The notes below the pieces were generated by a model, which was not told the DNA's origin, made no database searches, and worked only from the letters and a program-made list of their open reading frames with translations. A program made the translations under genes and the position numbers. Shown in pieces: positions 1 through 5,344 of a stretch of 6,770 bases of DNA. The stretch is taken from the NCBI GenBank assembly GCA_027021095.1, contig JALUUZ010000523.1:1-6770 (forward strand), in the 5' to 3' direction. Numbering within the stretch: the first letter of the stretch is position 1; each line of letters begins with the position of its first letter. The stretch is from Gammaproteobacteria bacterium. Lineage in GTDB: Bacteria; Pseudomonadota; Gammaproteobacteria; SZUA-21.

Positions 1-948
1 CGAACCGATTGCCTGGAAAATTTTTTCTGCGGTCGCTGCGCCTTTGGTGACGATACCGTCCGAGACGAGGATCACCCGGCTGGTTTTTGACCGGTCGTGA
101 TGTTTCCGTGCCAGGCGGTAACCCAGCAGCAGGCCACGCTGCAGGTTGCTTGACTTACCAGCCTTGAGGCCATCGACAGCCTGGCGGATACGGCCCTTGT
201 CATGACCCGGTGTGGGATTCAGCACGGTGTAGGCGTCATTGTTAAAAGCGACTATTGCAAGGAGGTCCTTTTTCTTGAGTCGGTTGACCAGCAGCTGCAA
301 CGACTTTTTTACCAACCGTAACCGCTTTTCTTTGTTCATCGAAGCCGAAATATCGATGACGAAAACCAGGTTTGCGGGCTTACGCTGAGACGGGTGTTCA
401 GTTTTTCCCTTGATCCCAAGGCGCAGCACATGGTATCCACGCCGGTTTGGCGACGGAAAGACTTCGGCGTCAATACTGAAATCGCCCTGTCTCGGGGCGC
501 GGTACTGATAGTCGAATGCATTGATAAATTCTTCGACCCGAACAGCTGCTTCCGGCGGCAGTCTGCCTTGTGAAAGGTAGGCTTTGGCGATGGTGTAAGA
601 GGCGGTATCCGGGGTTGCTGAAAAAGTCGACACATTTTCTTCGCTGGTGTCGATCGTTGGATTGGTGCCGTAGTAACGGAAATACATGTCACTGTAGGAC
701 TTGTTGGTCAGGATCGGTATATTGTCGATCGTGTAGCGGCGGGGTAAGGTACGTTCGATTTCGCCCAGGTGCTTTTTGGCCGCGAGGGACGATCCCGTGT
801 CATGGCCTAGTGGCATCTGACCACGAATCAGCGATCTGTCACTGGCTGGTTTTTTTTGCTTTACGGCCGGTGCGCAGGAGACCAATGCAACGATGGTCAG
901 CGCAACGATGGTACAGACTGTTAACTTTAAAATAACGTTATTGTGCAT
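1..948 (-). CDS. YfbK-like von Willebrand factor A (VWA) domain lipoprotein, C-terminus beyond window
   Basis: The frame is open from ATG at 948 to the window edge (316 codons). Residues 5-24 form a hydrophobic signal ending in the lipobox LVSC, so Cys25 should be lipidated and the protein anchored in the cell envelope. Residues 108-150 (FSATPDTASY, then LPPEAAVRVEEFINAFDYQY) match the conserved N-terminal region of YfbK-type VWA proteins. The VWA fold follows: strand VFVIDISASM has the metal-site motif DxSxS at 199-203, and SDG at 296-298 carries Asp297. The usual GGST loop reads GKSSN at 264-268, so Ser266 or Ser267 would replace the metal-site threonine. The family also has a C-terminal domain, expected beyond position 1. 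Function is poorly known; VWA domains usually bind proteins through a divalent metal. The start has only a weak A-rich ribosome site, but the signal peptide fixes it well. It is divergent from the lipoprotein gene at 1328. Confidence 0.9.
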   Translation of the reverse strand, partial: MHNNVILKLTVCTIVALTIVALVSCAPAVKQKKPASDRSLIRGQMPLGHDTGSSLAAKKHLGEIERTLPRRYTIDNIPILTNKSYSDMYFRYYGTNPTIDTSEENVSTFSATPDTASYTIAKAYLSQGRLPPEAAVRVEEFINAFDYQYRAPRQGDFSIDAEVFPSPNRRGYHVLRLGIKGKTEHPSQRKPANLVFVIDISASMNKEKRLRLVKKSLQLLVNRLKKKDLLAIVAFNNDAYTVLNPTPGHDKGRIRQAVDGLKAGKSSNLQRGLLLGYRLARKHHDRSKTSRVILVSDGIVTKGAATAEKIFQAIGS

Positions 949-997
949 CTTTATTAGAATCAGCAATTTGTAAACATCCGTCGGCTTCGGTACGCCA

Positions 998-1058
998 CTA
1001 GCCCGCACTTCTCACCACCCTTCTACTGCGACGAACGGTGGTGAGAAATGCGGGCTAG
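998..1058. repeat. Long imperfect palindrome, REP/MITE-like, full copy
   Basis: Arms 998-1019 and 1037-1058 are 22 bp each and complementary except for one position (C1008 against A1048); the loop is 17 bases. The outermost four bases are CTAG on each side, then CCCGCA inward. The right arm with four loop bases (1031-1058) recurs with two changes at 6502-6530, so this belongs to a dispersed family. It lies between two divergent genes, so it cannot be an ordinary terminator of either. A non-autonomous mobile palindrome or extragenic repeat is most likely; CTAG at both ends could be a target duplication. No transposase is present, and the family was not identified. Confidence 0.8.
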
Positions 1059-1100
1059 CACCAGGACTGCTGAGTTTTCGCCTTCAGCTGGAGGGCTAAC

Positions 1101-1130
1101 CTGGTACAGTCTCTCCATAGACTGTACCAG
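1101..1130. repeat. Perfect 12-bp inverted repeat (hairpin)
   Basis: CTGGTACAGTCT at 1101-1112 is exactly mirrored at 1119-1130, with a six-base loop (CTCCAT). It has no T-run after either arm and lies where both neighbouring genes start rather than end, so it is a poor terminator candidate. It may be an operator for a dimeric regulator, part of the neighbouring mobile repeat, or an RNA structure. There is no sequence match between this hairpin and the palindrome 40 bases upstream. Confidence 0.75.
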
Positions 1131-1202
1131 TGCCTGTCAAGCAATAACGTGATGTCCGGCTCGGAACCACACGATCAATTCTAGCATGGTCAGACCTTGT
1201 GT

Positions 1203-1242
1203 TTGTCATTGGATTGTCATCGGTTTGTCGCCGTTTTGTCTT
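1203..1242 (+). promoter_or_regulatory. Probable double Pho box (PhoB operator)
   Basis: TTGTC begins at 1203, 1214, 1225 and 1236, an exact 11-bp step. The first two repeats are TTGTCAT with a four-base spacer, matching 13 of 18 positions of the E. coli Pho box CTGTCATAAAACTGTCAT; the other two are TTGTCGC and TTGTCTT. PhoB binds tandem 11-bp half-sites with exactly this TGTCA core, and the first T also occurs in known boxes such as that of phoA. The array lies directly upstream of a -10 element. The G-containing spacers are less AT-rich than usual. Other OmpR-type regulators also use 11-bp direct repeats, so the identity of the regulator is inferred. Confidence 0.65.
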
Positions 1243-1266
1243 GGGTGCCAGCGAGGGAGTTATACT
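1236..1266 (+). promoter_or_regulatory. Promoter of the Met-rich lipoprotein gene
   Basis: TATACT at 1261-1266 is a good -10 element. TTGTCT at 1236-1241, the fourth Pho-like repeat, is the only reasonable -35, with a long 19-base spacer; such a weak core promoter fits dependence on an activator. In E. coli phoA the -10 lies about 11 bases after the last half-site core, so the spacing here is longer. A second TATACT at 1283-1288 has no recognisable -35 and is an alternative. Confidence 0.5.
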
Positions 1267-1315
1267 TTTACCGATAAAGCGTTATACTGAAGGAAACCTG
1301 AACATTTGTGATCTT

Positions 1316-1321
1316 GAGGAG
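1316..1321 (+). promoter_or_regulatory. Ribosome-binding site that fixes a TTG start
   Basis: GAGGAG ends six bases before TTG at 1328-1330. It is the only good ribosome site upstream of the lipoprotein signal, and no ATG or GTG lies at a suitable distance. This site decides for TTG at 1328 against the in-frame GTG at 1199, which would place the operator and promoter inside the coding region. Confidence 0.75.
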
Positions 1322-1327
1322 AATACA

Positions 1328-2296
1328 TTGAAATTCAAGTTATTTTACAGCGTTGTGGTAACGGTGGCTTTACTGGCCCTGGCCAGTTGCGGCGGAGACA
1401 AGACAGCAGCTGTACCTTCCAGCCCGGATGGTACGGTGAAAAGCATCGCCTCGGCGATTGCCAATCAGCAGCCACAGGCGATCTGGCGGGCGATGCCGAA
1501 AAGCTACCAGCAGGACGTAAACCAGATAATCCGCTTGACCGCCGAAATGGTCAGCCAGGAAAACTATGACAAGACCGCTTCACTGTTCAGGCGTGTGCTG
1601 AAAGTACTGAAAGACAAGAAGGCTATTTTTATCGGTGCAATGAAAAAAATGCCCGTGCCTGCCAAGGATGTCAATGCCGGTTACGATGCCGCGGTAGAAG
1701 TGTTTGGCCTGTTGGTGAACAGCCAGCTGGGCAGCCACAGTACGTTGAAAAACCTGGATGTCGACAAGTTTTTGTCAACGACCGGCAGCAGTATCATGAA
1801 AGCCATGGGCAAGGTGAATCCGGATATCAGCGCAGCGATGACTGAAGCGGACAATGTCACTGTCAAGCTGGTCTCCAGCTCCGGGGACAAGGCGGTCGTC
1901 GAGCTTACCCGGGCCAAGGACAAGTCCAAGAAGAAGATGACCCTGGTCAAGGTCGAGGGCCGTTGGATCCCGGAGAAGATGAGCAGAAAGTGGAAAGCTG
2001 AGACCGGTAAAATGATCGCGGCACTGAACAAAAAGAAAGCCGACGCGGCGCAGATGAATATGATGATGAAAGTGGCGCTGCCGGAGCTGGAAAAAGTCGT
2101 CGTCGACTTGGAGAAGATCAATAACGAAGCTGATTTGATGGCGTTGCAGATGAAGATGATGTCCGGCAGCCTGATGCAGATGATGATGATGAACCGGAAA
2201 AAGCCCGTTTCTCGACCCAGCCCGTCACCGGCCCCGGCACCAACTCCCGGTGCAAAACCCGGAACCAACACCGGCACCACGACACCGCCCAAGTAG
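1328..2296 (+). CDS. Methionine-rich envelope lipoprotein of unknown function
   Basis: From TTG at 1328 the product has 322 residues. Residues 1-20 are a classic lipoprotein signal (MKFKLF, a hydrophobic run, then LAS) before Cys21, followed by GGD, which does not resemble the Asp+2 inner-membrane retention signal. The mature part looks largely helical and is rich in Lys and Met. Residues 243-288 hold 13 methionines, including MNMMM, MKMM and MQMMMM. The last 32 residues are a Pro/Thr/Ser/Ala-rich tail that is probably disordered. A short segment (about 173-215, VTVKLVSSSGDKAVVELTR to KVEGRWIPEK) resembles the beta-strand pattern of small periplasmic domains that end in GRW, but no family can be named. 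It is monocistronic, with a likely PhoB-type operator upstream and a hairpin downstream. Metal binding by the Met clusters is possible but unproven; they may equally form a hydrophobic helix face. Confidence 0.85.
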   Translation: MKFKLFYSVVVTVALLALASCGGDKTAAVPSSPDGTVKSIASAIANQQPQAIWRAMPKSYQQDVNQIIRLTAEMVSQENYDKTASLFRRVLKVLKDKKAIFIGAMKKMPVPAKDVNAGYDAAVEVFGLLVNSQLGSHSTLKNLDVDKFLSTTGSSIMKAMGKVNPDISAAMTEADNVTVKLVSSSGDKAVVELTRAKDKSKKKMTLVKVEGRWIPEKMSRKWKAETGKMIAALNKKKADAAQMNMMMKVALPELEKVVVDLEKINNEADLMALQMKMMSGSLMQMMMMNRKKPVSRPSPSPAPAPTPGAKPGTNTGTTTPPK

Positions 2297-2301
2297 CTGC
2301 A

Positions 2302-2336
2302 ACAGGTGATGCGTGCCAACGGCGCGCATCACCTGT
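2302..2336. terminator. Bidirectional terminator hairpin between convergent genes
   Basis: ACAGGTGATGCGTGCC at 2302-2317 pairs with 2321-2336 over 16 positions with a single U-G wobble and an AAC loop. It begins six bases after the plus-strand stop at 2296 and ends just before the stop of the convergent DUF302 gene. Neither side has a true U-run (CCTATTTC on plus, TTGCAGC on minus), so it may act by stem strength or mainly as a 3'-end protecting structure. Confidence 0.7.
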
Positions 2337-2337
2337 C

Positions 2338-2736
2338 CTATTTCGCAGCCTCGGTGACCGTGTCCCGTACTTTTTCCAATATGGCACGCACTTCGGCAAC
2401 CACAGCATGGACTTCCTTGTTGTCGGTCAGATTTAATACGGCCTCCGGATCCATAAAGATGACCTTCGACTTTCCAGGAACCGGTTCTGTCACCACGACA
2501 TTGCATGGCAGCAGTACCCCGATATCCGGCTCCAGGTCCAGTGCCCGGTTCGCGAACCCCGGGTTGCAGGCGCCAAGTATTTTATAAGGGGGTTTATCGA
2601 CATCGAGTTTTTTCTTCAATGTCGCCTTGACATCGATTTCGGTCAGAATGCCGAAGCCACCCTGCTTCAGCGCCTCGGTCGTGATTTCAATCGCCTGGTC
2701 GAACGGCTTGTCGATTTCTACACTGAATGAATACAT
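2338..2736 (-). CDS. DUF302 family protein
   Basis: The product is a 132-residue DUF302 protein. The family core is clear: FGILTEIDVKATLKKKL, then YKILGACNP, then IGVLLPCNVVV and a final DP motif. The fold (TT1751-like) is a small alpha/beta domain; the biochemical role is not established. There is no signal peptide or membrane helix, so a cytoplasmic location is expected. The start was put at ATG 2736 because family members usually begin with MY followed by F and because GGTGG precedes it at five bases; an in-frame ATG at 2748 would add MVVH but has no ribosome site. It is a single gene, convergent with the lipoprotein gene and divergent from uup. A TTGACA on the minus strand at 2799-2794 could be its -35, but no good -10 is seen at proper spacing. 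Confidence 0.9.
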   Translation of the reverse strand: MYSFSVEIDKPFDQAIEITTEALKQGGFGILTEIDVKATLKKKLDVDKPPYKILGACNPGFANRALDLEPDIGVLLPCNVVVTEPVPGKSKVIFMDPEAVLNLTDNKEVHAVVAEVRAILEKVRDTVTEAAK

Positions 2737-2751
2737 GTGCACCACCATTAG

Positions 2752-2782
2752 TTGAAAAGAGCAGCTTATCTTCTGTTAAAAT
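2752..2782 (+). promoter_or_regulatory. Candidate uup promoter close to the start codon
   Basis: TTGAAA (2752-2757) and TAAAAT (2777-2782) are separated by 19 bases (18 if TTAAAA is used). Transcription would begin around 2789-2791, at or next to the ATG chosen for uup. This would leave essentially no 5' leader and agrees with the lack of a Shine-Dalgarno sequence. Confidence 0.4.
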
Positions 2783-2790
2783 CCATGTCT

Positions 2791-4722
2791 ATGTCAATTG
2801 TCACATTGAAAAATGTCTCGCTGGCCTTTGGTCTGAAGCCGATCCTTGCCGATGCTGACTTCCAGATCGAGGCTGGTGATAAAATAAGCCTGTTGGGGCG
2901 TAACGGCGCTGGTAAATCGACACTGTTTCGCGTGCTCACTGGAGAGCTGGCGGTCGATGAGGGCGAGGTCTGGCGTCGTGACACATTGCGGGTTTCGTGT
3001 CTGCAGCAGGAGGTGACTACAGAACTGCAGGGTACGGTATTCGATGTCGTGTCATCCGGGCTGGGGCGGCTGGGTGAGGTGCTGAACGGTTATCACCAGG
3101 CACTCCGCCAGGTGCAGCAGGACGCCAGCGATGCAAACCTGCAGCACCTGGAGGTCCAGCAGCACCTGCTGGAGGCGGCAGACGGTTGGAATATCAATCA
3201 AAAGGTCGACACGGTGCTCAGCAGGTTGTCGCTGCCGGCGGAAAAAGAATTCAGCAGTTGTTCCGGCGGGGTACGGCGCCGGGTCATGCTTGCCAGGGCA
3301 TTGGTCAGCGAGCCTGACCTGTTGTTGCTCGATGAGCCGACCAACCACATGGACATACAGGCCATTACCTGGCTCGAGGACTTTTTGCTTTGCTACCAGG
3401 GTGCCCTGGTGTTTATCACGCATGACCGTACCTTTCAAAAGAATATTGCGTCGCGTATCGTCGAGCTCGACCGTGGCAAGCTGACTTCCTTTGCCGGTAA
3501 TTTCGATCTCTATCTGCAGAAGAAGCAGGAACTGCTTGAGATCGAACAACGTCATGCAGAAAAATTCGACAAAAAACTTGCCGAGGAAGAGGCTTGGATC
3601 CGCAAGGGAATCAAGGCCCGGCGTACTCGTAACGAGGGGCGTGTACGTAAGCTTCAGCAGATGCGGGAACTGCGTCGGCAGCGTATTGCATCGCAGGGCA
3701 AGGCAGTATTACACGGCAATACTGCCAGCCTGTCCGGCAAGCGCGTCGCTGAACTGCGGCATGTCAGCTTTTCCTACGGTACGCATGTCGTGATCAAGGA
3801 TCTGACGACCTCGATCCAGCGCGGTGACCGGGTAGGGATCATCGGTCCGAACGGGTCAGGTAAGAGCACGCTGCTGAAACTGATTCTTGGCGAATTGCAG
3901 CCCGACCATGGAGAGGTTCTGCTTGGCACCCGGCTCGAGACGGCGTATTTCGACCAGCAACGCCAGCAGCTGGATACCGACAAAACGGTGCGCGAGAATA
4001 TCAGTGACGGCAGTGACCGGATCATGGTCCGTGGGCGCTCGCGTCATGTGATTGGTTACCTGAAGGATTTTCTGTTCCCGCCGCAACAGATCGATTCGCC
4101 GGTCAAGGTGTTGTCCGGCGGCGAGCGTAACCGCTTGTTGCTGGCCAAGTTACTGGCAAGGCCTGCCAATATGCTGGTGCTCGATGAACCGACCAATGAT
4201 CTGGATGTCGATACACTGGAACTGCTCGAGGATCTGCTGGTGGAATTCGATGGTACCCTGTTGATCGTCAGTCACGATCGCGCGTTTCTCGACAATGTGG
4301 TCACCAGTACCCTGGTGTTCGAAGGGGAGGGCAGAATCGGTGAATATGTTGGTGGTTATGAAGACTGGCTGCGGCAGCGTAAGCAGCCTGTCACGGGTGC
4401 CGGGCCTGGCAGGACTAAGGCCGGCGCTCGAACTGAAAAAGCTGCCAAGGCTGCAGAGGCAGAACAAGGAACGGTCACGCCCAAAACGGCGACAAGAAAA
4501 AAACTGAGTTACAAAGAAAAACAGGAACTTGCGTCCCTGCCACAGCAGATCGAATTGCTTGAACAGGAACAGCGGCAGCTTGAACAGCAGACGATGAACA
4601 GTGAGTTCTACCGGCAGGATAAACAGGCTATCACCAAGGTCATGTCGCGCCTGGAAGAACTGCAGCAGCAGCTGCCGGCACTTTACCAGCGCTGGGAACA
4701 GCTCGAGGCGATGGACGGATGA
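2791..4722 (+). CDS. uup: ABC-F family ATPase Uup
   Basis: This is a cytoplasmic ABC-F protein with two ATP-binding domains and no membrane segments, 643 residues against about 635 in E. coli Uup. Domain 1 has Walker A GRNGAGKST (36-44), signature CSGG (157-160), Walker B with D181-E182 and switch His211. Domain 2 has GPNGSGKST (352-360), LSGGE (441-445), D465-E466 and His495. Between them lies the basic Uup-type stretch WIRKGIKARRTRNEGRVRKL (269-288). An Ala/Lys-rich linker leads to a C-terminal coiled coil (about 571-643), the DNA-binding domain known from Uup. E. coli Uup is linked to ribosome function and to suppressing precise transposon excision. The start MSIVTLKNVSLAFG fits the family; ATG 2785 and an upstream TTG are alternatives and none has a ribosome site. 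The first signature has Cys for Leu and Val where Uup usually has Trp (CSGGVRRR). The stop overlaps the next gene. Confidence 0.95.
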   Translation: MSIVTLKNVSLAFGLKPILADADFQIEAGDKISLLGRNGAGKSTLFRVLTGELAVDEGEVWRRDTLRVSCLQQEVTTELQGTVFDVVSSGLGRLGEVLNGYHQALRQVQQDASDANLQHLEVQQHLLEAADGWNINQKVDTVLSRLSLPAEKEFSSCSGGVRRRVMLARALVSEPDLLLLDEPTNHMDIQAITWLEDFLLCYQGALVFITHDRTFQKNIASRIVELDRGKLTSFAGNFDLYLQKKQELLEIEQRHAEKFDKKLAEEEAWIRKGIKARRTRNEGRVRKLQQMRELRRQRIASQGKAVLHGNTASLSGKRVAELRHVSFSYGTHVVIKDLTTSIQRGDRVGIIGPNGSGKSTLLKLILGELQPDHGEVLLGTRLETAYFDQQRQQLDTDKTVRENISDGSDRIMVRGRSRHVIGYLKDFLFPPQQIDSPVKVLSGGERNRLLLAKLLARPANMLVLDEPTNDLDVDTLELLEDLLVEFDGTLLIVSHDRAFLDNVVTSTLVFEGEGRIGEYVGGYEDWLRQRKQPVTGAGPGRTKAGARTEKAAKAAEAEQGTVTPKTATRKKLSYKEKQELASLPQQIELLEQEQRQLEQQTMNSEFYRQDKQAITKVMSRLEELQQQLPALYQRWEQLEAMDG

Positions 4723-5339
4723 GCGGGCAGCAACGAAACAAGCCCTATTCAGAATCCTGCGAACAGAACAGGGAGCCGATTTTAGCGGCGCTCGAACTGT
4801 TTTTGCCGCCGGCAGGGAAGCTGCTTGAAATCGGAGCCGGCACGGGCCAGCATGCGGTCTATTTTGCGCCGTCGTTTCCAGGGATCGACTGGTATCCGAC
4901 CGATGTGGCCGAAAACCTTGCCGGTATCAAGCTGTGGCTCGAGGAGGCGGCGATCGCCAATATCCAGCCTCCGAGCGTGCTGGATCTACGCAACCCGGTA
5001 TGGCCTGTGTTTCAGGTCGATGCGGTTTTTTCCGCGAACACGGTGCATATCATTGCCTGGGAACTGGTCGAGGTGATGTTTACCGGGATAGGGCAGGTGC
5101 TGGACAAGGCGGGCGTGTTTTGTCTCTACGGGCCTTTCAACTACCATGGGCGCTACACCAGCCCAAGCAATGCCCGCTTCGACCAGTGGCTCAGGCAGCG
5201 GGATCCGCTCAGCGGAATTCGTGATATCGATGACCTGTGCAGGCTTGCCGGTGCAAGCGGCCTGCGCCTGGCCGAGGATCTCGAAATGCCGGTCAACAAC
5301 CGTATGTTGATCTTCAAGCCGGAGGTGTCGCAGCCGTAG
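4719..5339 (+). CDS. DUF938 SAM-dependent methyltransferase-like protein
   Basis: The product has 206 residues, the normal length for the DUF938 family. It opens with the family motif KPYSESCEQNREPIL (8-22), followed by the SAM-binding loop LEIGAGTGQHAVYFA (36-50) and an acidic residue at the end of strand 2 (Asp62 in YPTDVAENL). Later blocks FSANTVHII and LYGPFNYHGRYTSPSNARFD are also typical. It should be a class I (Rossmann-fold) methyltransferase in the cytoplasm; the substrate is unknown, and the human relative METTL26 is likewise uncharacterised. ATG overlaps the uup stop as ATGA, which indicates co-transcription and probable translational coupling with uup. No terminator follows before the convergent gene, whose stop lies five bases beyond. 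Confidence 0.92.
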   Translation: MSGQQRNKPYSESCEQNREPILAALELFLPPAGKLLEIGAGTGQHAVYFAPSFPGIDWYPTDVAENLAGIKLWLEEAAIANIQPPSVLDLRNPVWPVFQVDAVFSANTVHIIAWELVEVMFTGIGQVLDKAGVFCLYGPFNYHGRYTSPSNARFDQWLRQRDPLSGIRDIDDLCRLAGASGLRLAEDLEMPVNNRMLIFKPEVSQP

Positions 5340-5344
5340 TGATT

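Noticed and set aside
336..692. Minus-strand open frame, 118 codons
   Set aside because: It overlaps the VWA gene in another frame on the same strand and shows no conserved motif.
570..935. Plus-strand open frame, 121 codons
   Set aside because: It lies antisense to the well-supported VWA gene; the Cys/Arg/Trp-rich composition is typical of an out-of-frame reading.
998..1130. Integron attC site
   Set aside because: The palindromes look suggestive, but the core boxes GTTRRRY and RYYYAAC are absent and no cassette array or integrase is present.
998..1130. Intrinsic terminators
   Set aside because: Both neighbouring genes start here and point away, and neither hairpin is followed by a T-run.
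1199..1327. N-terminal extension of the lipoprotein from GTG at 1199
   Set aside because: It would bury a lipoprotein signal inside the protein, contains the operator-like repeats and the -10 element, and has no ribosome site; GAGGAG before TTG 1328 is far better.
1681..2319. Long open frame on the minus strand opposite the lipoprotein gene
   Set aside because: It is a shadow of the Met/Lys-rich gene: ATG-rich sense codons give a string of Ile on the other strand. It runs through the terminator hairpin and lacks family features.
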